Below, one piece after another: positions 25,045 to 32,517 of a DNA stretch of 48,920 nucleotides; the first letter of the stretch is position 1; each line of letters opens with the position of its first letter. This DNA comes from Candidatus Zhuqueibacterota bacterium (GTDB lineage Bacteria; Zhuqueibacterota; Zhuqueibacteria; Oceanimicrobiales; Oceanimicrobiaceae). The notes beneath the pieces were generated by a model. It worked only from the letters and a program-made list of their open reading frames with translations, did no database searches and had not been told where the DNA came from. Where the stretch lies: assembly GCA_029262005.1 (NCBI GenBank), contig JAJDAG010000121.1, positions 1 to 48,920 on the forward strand, in the 5' to 3' direction. Both the position numbers and the translations under genes were made by a program.

Positions 25045-25080
25045 CGCCCTGACCGCAGGATTGCGCCAACAGTCAGGGCT
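25045..25080 (-). terminator. Intrinsic terminator inside the ars operon (arsM-arsN2 gap)
   Basis: Read on the minus strand, GTCAGGGC (25072-25079) pairs with GCCCTGAC (25046-25053), with an inner hairpin CGCA/TGCG, followed by GTTATTTTT. It lies between arsM and arsN2 and should end or attenuate transcription there. The ribosome-binding site of arsN2 (GGAG) follows directly. Confidence 0.75.
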
Positions 25081-25159
25081 TGCAAAATAAGAAATTAATT
25101 AACTGAATTCAATACGGAAATTTTGATTGCCCCGCAAACTTCAATGCACTCTGTGCGGT

Positions 25160-25948
25160 TCAGGACTTTTCGGCGTAAACAGTAATGCTTGACGCACCAA
25201 ACTCACCACGATTGTGTTCTTCAATCTCATCCGGAGTGAGGAATTTTGCCAATTGAGCAGCACTCAGGCTGATTTTACGTTCTTTCTGCACCCGGATTTT
25301 CGTGAACCCAGCCTCACGAATCGTCTGCAAATAGCTTTCGTGACTGATAGCGCCGGAAACGCAGCCCACATACAAAGAAAGATCTTCTTGGATTCGCTTG
25401 GGCAGATCACCGTTTATAACAATATCTGAAATACTAAAATGCCCTTTCGATTTTAGCACGCGGAAAGTCTCGGCAAAGGCTTTCTTTTTATCCGAAACCA
25501 GATTCATGACGCAATTGCTCACAACAACATCTACCGAGTTGTCCGAAAGCGGCAAGGCCTCAATTTCTCCCAACTTAAATTCTACGTTTGAGTAACCAAG
25601 TTGCACAGCATTGTGCCTTGCTTTCAGTATCATGTCATCAGTCATATCCACGCCAATAACCTTACCCTTTTCACCAACCATTGACCGGGCAACAAAGCAA
25701 TCATTCCCGGCGCCGGACCCCAAATCCAGGACAATGTCTCCGGCGTGAATTTGTGCGAATTCTGTTGGCAGTCCACAACCGAGGCCCAAATCTGCATCAG
25801 CAGCATAGCCCTGGAGTTGTGAATAATCTTCGCTAAAAGCGGTTTCGTCTACCGGTTCGCAGCCACAGCCACAACCCGAGTCACTTTGCACAGCAATTTT
25901 TCCGTACCTTTCGCGAACGGCCTGTTTGATGGTTTCATCAGTTTGCAT
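25160..25948 (-). CDS. arsM: Arsenite methyltransferase
   Basis: 262 residues. The SAM-binding Rossmann motif is VLDLGSGAGND (about 73-83), followed by GVDMTDDMI. Cysteines C58, C146 and C196 lie where ArsM enzymes bind As(III), in GLGCG, SNCVMN and VGCVSGA. A further CGCGC cluster at 26-30 is common in this family. The enzyme methylates As(III) stepwise to methylated arsenicals using SAM and thiols. It is the second gene after arsR, with an AGGAG ribosome-binding site, and the arsR-arsM gap contains a second copy of the candidate operator half-site. Confidence 0.94.
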   Translation of the reverse strand: MQTDETIKQAVRERYGKIAVQSDSGCGCGCEPVDETAFSEDYSQLQGYAADADLGLGCGLPTEFAQIHAGDIVLDLGSGAGNDCFVARSMVGEKGKVIGVDMTDDMILKARHNAVQLGYSNVEFKLGEIEALPLSDNSVDVVVSNCVMNLVSDKKKAFAETFRVLKSKGHFSISDIVINGDLPKRIQEDLSLYVGCVSGAISHESYLQTIREAGFTKIRVQKERKISLSAAQLAKFLTPDEIEEHNRGEFGASSITVYAEKS

Positions 25949-25981
25949 GGTGTTTCTCCTTAGTTAATCGTAAAAATGTAA

Positions 25982-25994
25982 TATTGCGATATAT
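25982..25994 (+). promoter_or_regulatory. Second copy of TATTGCGATAYAT between arsR and arsM
   Basis: The 13-mer TATTGCGATATAT is the same as the motif over the arsR promoter (26364-26376, opposite strand) except for one base. Copies on both sides of arsR suggest ArsR binding at two places. Confidence 0.4.
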
Positions 25995-26009
25995 TTGCAC
26001 AAAAAAATT

Positions 26010-26336
26010 TTAGCAACACCCCTTGCCGGCAAAAGAGGAAAATAATTCACTCAGCCTGGTTTGCGCTTCAGCCCAGATCTTTTCATTTATGCAGTAACAA
26101 ACCCGCGGGCCCTCAACCTCGCCTTTGATAATGCCAATTCGCTTCAACTCCTTCAAGTGCTGTGAAATTGTCGACTGCGACAATGGTAGCGTAGCGACCA
26201 AGTCACCGCAAATGCAAGTGCCGCATTTCAGGAGCTGTTCAATAATGGCGATGCGCGCCGGATGTGCTAGCGCCTTGGCAAACTCGGCGAGTTGATTTTG
26301 CGACTGGTTGAATTCCTGTGATTTGGTCAGGCCCAA
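26010..26336 (-). CDS. arsR: ArsR/SmtB family arsenic-responsive repressor
   Basis: 108 residues, winged helix. [24 protein letters not shown] carries C38, C41 and C43 at the start of the DNA-reading helices, close to the CxC-type As(III) site of E. coli ArsR. The recognition helix is [17 protein letters not shown]. Further cysteines (C80, C82 and the terminal CC at 107-108) could add ligands. It should repress its own operon and release on binding arsenite. It is the first gene of the set, with a strong promoter upstream. Confidence 0.92.
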   Translation of the reverse strand: MGLTKSQEFNQSQNQLAEFAKALAHPARIAIIEQLLKCGTCICGDLVATLPLSQSTISQHLKELKRIGIIKGEVEGPRVCYCINEKIWAEAQTRLSELFSSFAGKGCC

Positions 26337-26363
26337 TGAATTTTCCTGTTGTTAAATAATTAC

Positions 26364-26402
26364 ATGTATCGCAATAATACGATTAAGGTTTCCCAAATGC
26401 AA
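26364..26402 (-). promoter_or_regulatory. ars promoter and overlapping operator
   Basis: On the minus strand TTGCAT (26402-26397) and TATTAT (26379-26374) are 17 bases apart. The motif TATTGCGATACAT (26376-26364) overlaps the -10 box and the expected start, and sits in an imperfect ATCG...CGAT dyad (26368-26383). This is the expected layout for ArsR repression. Confidence 0.6.
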
Positions 26403-26457
26403 GTTTTTTTTTCAATTTCCCGAAAGAACATCGTTTGCTAACCTGAATTATGCGTCA

Positions 26458-26597
26458 GCCACAGAGGAAAGAGAGCACAGAGTTTTAAAAAACAGACAAT
26501 TAATGCCTAAAAAATGTAAGAACCTCATTCGCTCTTAGAGTTTTTCCTTATTGATAGCATTTGTTCTAAGTTCTGCATTCTCTGTGTGCTCTGTGGC
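26458..26597. repeat. Type I repeat (CTCTGYG family), inverted pair
   Basis: GCCACAGAG at 26458-26466 and its exact complement CTCTGTGGC at 26589-26597 enclose 122 bases. Inside the arms both sides continue with further CACAGAG/CTCTGTG copies. It resembles the short CTCTGCG/CTCTGTG-rich intergenic repeats seen in many genomes. Confidence 0.7.
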
Positions 26598-26706
26598 AAA
26601 ATTTATGAATAAAGCAGATTAAGACACTTCTTTTGCTCTATTATGCTTTTGGTGCGCCACGGTCTATGTTTTTAACAGGATTTTCAGGGCAACTGTTCAG
26701 CCCGTT

Positions 26707-26798
26707 TTGTCATCCGGAAGGGAACGATTTGATTCTCAAACAAGACACCATGAAGCACACACAACCTTAGATCTAAAAAGATACCTCCGGATAACAGG
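26707..26798. repeat. Type II repeat (TTGTCAT-CCTCC family), degenerate hairpin
   Basis: TTGTCATCCGGAAGG (26707-26721) faces CCTCCGGATAACAGG (26784-26798). On the minus strand the right end reads GGAGGTATCTTTTTAGAT, matching GGAGGAATCTTTTTAATT of the element at 28306-28386. Confidence 0.6.
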
Positions 26799-26812
26799 CT
26801 TACAGTACCTAT

Positions 26813-26861
26813 CTTTTCTCTGCGAAACTCAGCGCGCTCGGCGACCTCTGCGTTAAATTTT
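26813..26861. repeat. Type I repeat fragment
   Basis: It contains TCTCTGCGAAACTCAGCG and CCTCTGCGTTAAATTTT, the same CTCTGCG words as the elements at 34482-34566 and 46751-46825. Confidence 0.55.
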
Positions 26862-26948
26862 CGAGTGCATCATTCAGATTAATATTTTTTTGCATAGAAT
26901 ATATTTGTTTGAAATTCTTAGAGTCCACGAGGTTGAATAGTTACAATT

Positions 26949-28133
26949 TCACGAAATGAGCTCAGCCAGCCCCTGCGGTTCGGTGCGCTCAATCGTTATT
27001 TCCGGGCAGCCGTTAAACTCTGCAAGTTTTACAAGTTGCGACTTCAGCGCCAAGGCGAAGGCATCCACATTTCGCAGACTTTTTTCAAGATAAAGATTAC
27101 GCACCAAAAACCGACCTGTCTTTCGATCCGCCTTTGGGTCGAGACGGCCAACAAACTGATCGCCATAAAGAATCGGCAGACAGAAGTAGCCGTAAACGCG
27201 TTTGGCCTCGGGCACATAACATTCAATCTGGTAGTCAAAGTCAAACAGTTGATGCAAACGTTTTCGCTGAATAACTGCATTGTCAAATGGCGTCAACAGG
27301 TGAACACGCTTTTCGCGCCGGGTTTTGTTGAGCGCGTTCAAGGTTGCAGGTGTTGAGTAAAAAACCAAATTAGATTTTCCAACACAAACCTCAACTACTT
27401 CGCCGTCAGATAAGAGCTGTTGTAACTCGCTTTGAACCGCCTTTTTGATGCCCTTGCGCAAATAGCAAATCTCAGAATCGGTCACCACAGCATGGGCGCG
27501 AATTGCCCGAAATATCAAAAACCGGCAAAATTCCTCTTCATTCGGAACAGAAGTATCAACACCCGAAGGCAAGACATTTTCAGGCAAATCGTACACTTTG
27601 TGAAAATTGTTGCGTCGCGTGATCATCAATTTGCCTTCCATAAAAAGTTGCTCAAGGGCTTGCTTTGCGGGTTTCCACTCCCACCAGGCGCCTGCTTTTT
27701 TCTCCTTGGCCGGTGCAAAATCTTTGGCCATCAGCGGGCCTTCAGCTTTGATGCGGTCCAGAGCAAACTGCATCACTTTTTTCTCAGGTTGAAACCAATG
27801 TAACTCGCCGGAAGCGATGGCGTGCATGCGTCGCAAACAAAAACGAAAATCCTGAATAGGCAGGTAGGCAGCAGCATGGTACCAGTATTCAAAAATTCTT
27901 CGCTCCGCCTGCAGCGTATCTAGTTGGTGCTGCGCATAGGCAGGCAAACGCGACCAGAGCGTGTGATGATGGGCGCGATTGACCACTGATATCGTGTCGA
28001 TTTGAACATAACCCAGTTGCTCGATGCAGCGCAGTGTGGCGGTTTTGCCAACTCCGAACGGCTTGGATTTATGTAACCCCTGATTGTTGAGCGCCAATCT
28101 TTTGGCTTCACGTTGAGAAAGTGTAAACTTCAT
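26949..28133 (-). CDS. HTH_42/YcaQ-type winged-helix DNA glycosylase (AlkX-like)
   Basis: 394 residues, matching the length of E. coli YcaQ. The family catalytic motif is Q44-I-D46 in GYVQIDTISVVNRAHH. In this family QxD marks the YcaQ/AlkX branch and QxQ the AlkZ branch. Typical later motifs are YWYHAAAYLP, LTPFDNAVIQRKRLHQLFDFDY and GRLDPKADRK. YcaQ-type enzymes remove alkylated bases and unhook DNA interstrand crosslinks. No toxin biosynthesis genes are close, so general DNA protection is likely. It is a single gene flanked by repeat-bearing spacers. Confidence 0.87.
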   Translation of the reverse strand: MKFTLSQREAKRLALNNQGLHKSKPFGVGKTATLRCIEQLGYVQIDTISVVNRAHHHTLWSRLPAYAQHQLDTLQAERRIFEYWYHAAAYLPIQDFRFCLRRMHAIASGELHWFQPEKKVMQFALDRIKAEGPLMAKDFAPAKEKKAGAWWEWKPAKQALEQLFMEGKLMITRRNNFHKVYDLPENVLPSGVDTSVPNEEEFCRFLIFRAIRAHAVVTDSEICYLRKGIKKAVQSELQQLLSDGEVVEVCVGKSNLVFYSTPATLNALNKTRREKRVHLLTPFDNAVIQRKRLHQLFDFDYQIECYVPEAKRVYGYFCLPILYGDQFVGRLDPKADRKTGRFLVRNLYLEKSLRNVDAFALALKSQLVKLAEFNGCPEITIERTEPQGLAELIS

Positions 28134-28568
28134 TGCTTATTATTGAATATGGTTTATTCGGTCATTACAGAATCTTGTCGTTCACTAGGCTGCACCTGAT
28201 GCGAGAAAACCTTCGCCATGTGTTCCGCTATATATGTGGGTGCAAATCCATTTGAAATTCAAGGTTTCACCAAAATGAATTAGACCGGTATAGTTCACAG
28301 AACTCTTGTCATTCAGGAGGAATCTTTTTAATTTTCAACAGTTTTCCAAGCTAACAAGACGCCTCCTGAGTGACAATCCGGTGCATGACGTTTGACCTTA
28401 AATTGTGAATTTATGAATTCATCAGGTGAAAAAACAATTTTATTTTAATATCGCCGGTGTGAAGAGCAGAACCTGCCTTACCGTTGGAAGTTTGAGCCTG
28501 ATTAAATTCAATTAGTACGAACAAGTGCAACTTGCCTAAGGCAAAGTGTGATGCCCGTACTATCCAAA
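28134..28568. other. Intergenic region, 435 bases
   Basis: It holds one type II hairpin repeat (28306-28386) and otherwise AT-rich spacer. No coding frame or RNA gene is seen. Confidence 0.5.
28306..28386. repeat. Type II repeat, well-preserved hairpin
   Basis: TTGTCATTCAGGAGG (28306-28320) pairs with CCTCCTGAGTGACAA (28372-28386) at 14 of 15 positions. The stem extends imperfectly inward through AATCTT / AAGACG. It resembles MITE-like or REP-like dispersed hairpins. Confidence 0.75.
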
Positions 28569-29810
28569 TTATATTTTCATTTTAGCTGCAACATCCTCAA
28601 GTGAGTTTTCTACCAGGACCGGTTTTTGTTGCACTGCTTTCATCGCCCCGTCAATGTCTTTTAAGCCGTTGCCCGTCACCATAACCAACGCGGTCTCGCT
28701 TTCGTGGCAACTGCCGGCTTCTGCCAACTTGCGCAAACCGGCCAGGGCTGTGGCGCCTGCAGGCTCTGCAAACACCCCTACTTTTTCGGCGAGCACAGAT
28801 ATTGCTTGCAGAATCTGGCTATCGGAAACCGTCACAAACTGCCCTTCTGATTCTCGTACCGCTCGCAATGCTTTGATCTGATCGCGCGGCAGGCCGACTG
28901 CAATACTGTCTGCCACTGTTTCTGCAACCAGCGGCTCACATTGACGCAGGCCCGCTTTCCATGCTTTGTAAAGAGGCGCGGCGCCCTCTGCCTGAACGCC
29001 GACTATTTTAGGCAGTTTATCGATAAAGCCGATTTCGTAAAATTCCTTAAAGCCTTTCCAGGTTCCTTGCAAAATGCAGCCGTCCCCGACTGCCACAAAC
29101 ACGTAGTCCGGTATTTGCCAATGCAATTGTTCGCAGATTTCGAGGGCTCCCGTTTTCTTGCCTTCTCCGAGGTACGGATTGATGGCCGTGTTGCGATTGT
29201 ACCAACCCCATTTCTCGGCAGCCTGGCAACACAGATCAAACGCCTCGTCGTACGTTCCTTGCACCTGAATTACTTTTGCCCCGTAAAGCAGCAGTTGCGC
29301 CAGTTTGGCTTTAGGCGCTTTTTCCGGTACAAAAATGAAGGTCTCCAATCCCGCCAGCGCAGTGAAAGCAGACCACGAAGAGGCGGCATTGCCCGTGGAG
29401 GCGGTTGTCACAACTTTGGCGCCTTTTTCCAGTGCTTTCACTATAGCCACTGAGCTTGCCCGATCTTTGAACGAAGCGGTGGGATTGCGGCCGTCATCCT
29501 TAATCCAGAGCGACTTAAAATTCCAGTCTGAGGCTAAACCGGGAGATGCATAAATCGGTGTCCAGCCGACTGCCAGCCGTTGAATGTGTTCCTCTTTCGC
29601 AATAGGCAGAATCGGCCGATAACGCCAGTGGTCCGGTTTTGAGTTTCGGCTCAAGGCGTCTTTAGTTAGTTCACGAGCAACCGCCTTGTAATCGTAGACA
29701 ACATCCAGCGTACCAAGAAGTGGCCCGCATTTTGGGCAGGTGTAGTCAATGGTGCCGGGCTGATATTCCGTAGCACATGAAACGCATTTAAGACCAAGAA
29801 GATGATTCAT
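28569..29810 (-). CDS. thrC: Threonine synthase
   Basis: 413 residues, PLP fold-type II enzyme converting O-phosphohomoserine to threonine. The N-terminus has a four-cysteine zinc-ribbon-like segment (C9, C12, C25, C28) typical of the archaeal/bacterial ThrC branch. The PLP lysine is K115 in NPTASFKDRAS. The PLP phosphate-binding loop is STGNAAS and a TGNGLKD motif lies near the end. It is 110 bases downstream of the xanthine dehydrogenase gene on the same strand. No hom or thrB is seen, so threonine genes are dispersed in this organism. Confidence 0.93.
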   Translation of the reverse strand: MNHLLGLKCVSCATEYQPGTIDYTCPKCGPLLGTLDVVYDYKAVARELTKDALSRNSKPDHWRYRPILPIAKEEHIQRLAVGWTPIYASPGLASDWNFKSLWIKDDGRNPTASFKDRASSVAIVKALEKGAKVVTTASTGNAASSWSAFTALAGLETFIFVPEKAPKAKLAQLLLYGAKVIQVQGTYDEAFDLCCQAAEKWGWYNRNTAINPYLGEGKKTGALEICEQLHWQIPDYVFVAVGDGCILQGTWKGFKEFYEIGFIDKLPKIVGVQAEGAAPLYKAWKAGLRQCEPLVAETVADSIAVGLPRDQIKALRAVRESEGQFVTVSDSQILQAISVLAEKVGVFAEPAGATALAGLRKLAEAGSCHESETALVMVTGNGLKDIDGAMKAVQQKPVLVENSLEDVAAKMKI

Positions 29811-29919
29811 TGTTATTATCTACTTATCAGCCACTAACGTGCCGTTTAGTTAATGCGCCTGGCACTTCGAAAGTGCCGAAAACTCTTGCGAATATTATAA
29901 ACTTTCACAAATGTAAAGG

Positions 29920-32466
29920 TTATTCCTTCATCGGCAGCTTGTACCGGCGGATGCCATCAAATTGGTACAGCGCGTTGGCCACAGCCCCGGCGGTCGGCAC
30001 AAGTCCGATTTCACCTACACCTTTAGCGCCAAATGGCCCATTCGGATCAAAAACTTCAACACCGACAACCTCAATTTTCGGGGTTTCCTTTGCCCGCAAA
30101 ATGCCACACTTGCGCAAACGAGTACTTTTGGGCACACCGCCGATTTGCACAAACTCCTCGGTCAGGGCGTAACCCAATCCCATGTGAATCGAACCCTCAA
30201 TTTGTCCTTCAAAAAGCATGGGATTGATGATTTTTCCAGCATCATGAGCGGCAATAACTTTCTCAACTTTGCCTTCATCATTTAATATAACAAGCTGCGC
30301 TGCAAATCCGTAAGAATAATGCGTGATATTCTCCGAATCATCCGCGCCAGGCTTCGTGGTCCAATCACAAATCCACTCCCCCTCGTAAATCCGTCCTTCA
30401 AGCTCGGAGAGTGCGTTCTTTTTGAGATCTTCCTTTAACAAAACGCACGCATTGCGGATGGCATTTCCCACCAGCGAAGTTCCGCGAGAGGCTGTGGTCA
30501 TGCCGCAAACGGTATCATCGGAAGTGTCAACCCGGACTTCCACAATGTCCGGGGCAAGGCCGGTTTCTTCGCACAACATCTGCACGGCCATGGTGTGAAC
30601 CCCCTGCCCCATTTCAGTCCAGCCGTGTTGAATCAAAACTTTATTATTTGACTCGATAACAATTTTAGCGCGACCAATATCGGGCATGCCATTACCGATT
30701 CCGGTATTTTTAATGCCACAGCCAAGGCCGGCATATTTGGCCCCATAAAACTGTTCCTTTACCGCCAGTAAGCATTCCTTTACCCCTACAGCAGACTTTA
30801 AAGTCTGACCGGTTGAAGTTTGTAATCCTTCCGTTAAAGCATTATCAAATCTAAATTGCCAGCGGTCAAAGCCACCTTTTTCGCACAAATCGTCAATCAA
30901 GCTTTCTATGGCAAATGTCACTTGATTCACGCCAAAACCGCGCATGGCGCCGTTGGGAATATTGTTGGTGTAAACCGCCCGGCTTTCCACATCGACAACA
31001 GGGAAGAAATAGGCGCCGGTGGCATGCCCGGCAGAGCGCTCCAGTACTTTCATGCCAACAGAGGCATAAGCGCCGGTATCGCCAACAATTCTGGCTTTTA
31101 CCGCTGTCAGTTTACCGGCTTTGTTGCAGCCAATGGCGTATTCCATCCACAGCGGATGCCGCTTCGGGTGCATGCGAATGGACTCGTCCCGAGACAGCGT
31201 AAGCTTAACCGGCCGTTGCAAAAGATACGCAAACAACGATGCATGTCCTTGCACGGTTAAGTCCTCTTTTCCGCCAAATCCGCCTCCATTCGGCACAAGC
31301 ACAACCTTAATTTTTTCAAGAGGCAGGTTTAAAATTTTGCCAATTTGTCTTTGGTCCTCATAAATGCCCTGCCCCTGAGAAAACACCTCGATACCATCCT
31401 GCCAGGGCCGGGTGATGCAGCTTTCCGGCTCCATGAAGCCATGCTCTATGGTTTGTGTTTGGAAAGCGCCGGTGGCAACGAAGTCAGCTTTCTCAAGTTC
31501 AGACTCGGAATTTCCACGCTTGATCAGGGTTTCAGAAAGCAGATTACCCTTTGCATGAATCTTCGGACTGCCTTTCTGCATCGCTTTCAGCGGCTCGGTT
31601 ACGGGCTGTAAAACAGCATATTTTATTTTTATTAATTCAACGGCATTGCGAGCGGCTTCTTCCGATTCTGCAACCACGCCGGCGAGTACATCGCCCATGT
31701 AGCGAGTTTCCTCACCAACCGCAATCATGAGCGGCCAGTCCTGAACAATCAGTCCAATCTGACGGTCACCAGAGATATCCTGTGCCGTAAAAACACGCAT
31801 GACCCCGGCGGCTTGCTCAGCAGCCTGAACATCTATGGCCAGGACTTTGGCGCGCGGGTGATCGCTAAATTTGAGAGATGCGAAAAGCATGCCGTCAAAC
31901 TTCAGGTCGCAAACAAACGGTCTGCGGCCCAGCACGACATCGTGCGAGTCGTACTTTGGCAAGCGCTCGCCAACTTTTCCGGAATACTTGAATTGGCCAA
32001 CCGCCGATTCATTTCGAAAGACTGACCCAGCGTGTAAAATAGCTTCCTCAATTTTCTTGTAGCCCGTGCATCGGCACAGGTGCGGTGTCAGCGCTTGCTG
32101 CACTTCTTCCAATGTGGGATCGGCGTTGTCCGCAAGCAAAACCTTGCTTTGCATAACAATCCCTGGAATACAAAACCCGCACTGAACGCCGCCCTTTTCA
32201 AGGAATGACTTGGCAAAAATTTCCTGCGTCTTTTCATCAAGACCCTCGATTGTGAGAACTTCCCCGTTCTCAACTTTTTTCATGGGAATGACGCAGGACA
32301 AAACGGCTCGATGGTTCAACGCAACCACGCAACAGCCACAAGCAGCCTGTGGTGCGCAGCCATCTTTCGGTGAAAGGATGTTTTCATGATCGCGAAGATA
32401 GTTCAATAATGGCAGCTCAGGAGCGCCTGTGTATGTTTTAATTTGGTTATTTAGTCTGAATTGCAT
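29920..32466 (-). CDS. Xanthine dehydrogenase, fused [2Fe-2S]/molybdopterin type, likely selenium-dependent
   Basis: 848 residues. Residues 1-150 form the two [2Fe-2S] domains: C37, C43, C46 and C58, then C96-G-F-C99 and C131-R-C133. From about 170 the molybdopterin-binding domain follows, with QGQGIYEDQ, GGGFGGKED, the RGFGVNQ arginine loop, and the catalytic Glu near E819 in GAKGVGEIGL. The FAD-binding middle domain is absent. This fused two-domain layout and size match the selenium-dependent xanthine dehydrogenase group (TIGR03311, from memory). The adjoining ygfK-like and ssnA genes support this. Such enzymes carry labile selenium in the Mo centre, not selenocysteine. Electron acceptor is unknown. 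Confidence 0.87.
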   Translation of the reverse strand: MQFRLNNQIKTYTGAPELPLLNYLRDHENILSPKDGCAPQAACGCCVVALNHRAVLSCVIPMKKVENGEVLTIEGLDEKTQEIFAKSFLEKGGVQCGFCIPGIVMQSKVLLADNADPTLEEVQQALTPHLCRCTGYKKIEEAILHAGSVFRNESAVGQFKYSGKVGERLPKYDSHDVVLGRRPFVCDLKFDGMLFASLKFSDHPRAKVLAIDVQAAEQAAGVMRVFTAQDISGDRQIGLIVQDWPLMIAVGEETRYMGDVLAGVVAESEEAARNAVELIKIKYAVLQPVTEPLKAMQKGSPKIHAKGNLLSETLIKRGNSESELEKADFVATGAFQTQTIEHGFMEPESCITRPWQDGIEVFSQGQGIYEDQRQIGKILNLPLEKIKVVLVPNGGGFGGKEDLTVQGHASLFAYLLQRPVKLTLSRDESIRMHPKRHPLWMEYAIGCNKAGKLTAVKARIVGDTGAYASVGMKVLERSAGHATGAYFFPVVDVESRAVYTNNIPNGAMRGFGVNQVTFAIESLIDDLCEKGGFDRWQFRFDNALTEGLQTSTGQTLKSAVGVKECLLAVKEQFYGAKYAGLGCGIKNTGIGNGMPDIGRAKIVIESNNKVLIQHGWTEMGQGVHTMAVQMLCEETGLAPDIVEVRVDTSDDTVCGMTTASRGTSLVGNAIRNACVLLKEDLKKNALSELEGRIYEGEWICDWTTKPGADDSENITHYSYGFAAQLVILNDEGKVEKVIAAHDAGKIINPMLFEGQIEGSIHMGLGYALTEEFVQIGGVPKSTRLRKCGILRAKETPKIEVVGVEVFDPNGPFGAKGVGEIGLVPTAGAVANALYQFDGIRRYKLPMKE

Positions 32467-32517
32467 AAAACGCTCCTCAAAATAAGATCGTTGTCAAACT
32501 GAGCATGGTAGGAACAC

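Larger units (their letters stand above)
26403..26948. other. Repeat-rich intergenic region upstream of ars
   Basis: No gene is seen. It contains three elements of two repeat families (26458-26597, 26707-26798, 26813-26861), listed separately. Confidence 0.6.

Noticed and set aside
26403-26948. CRISPR-like array in the repeat-rich gap
   Set aside because: The repeats are inverted and diverged, not regularly spaced direct repeats; no cas gene is present.
29920-32466. Selenocysteine insertion in the xanthine dehydrogenase
   Set aside because: The frame has no internal TGA. The selenium in this family is a labile cofactor, not selenocysteine.
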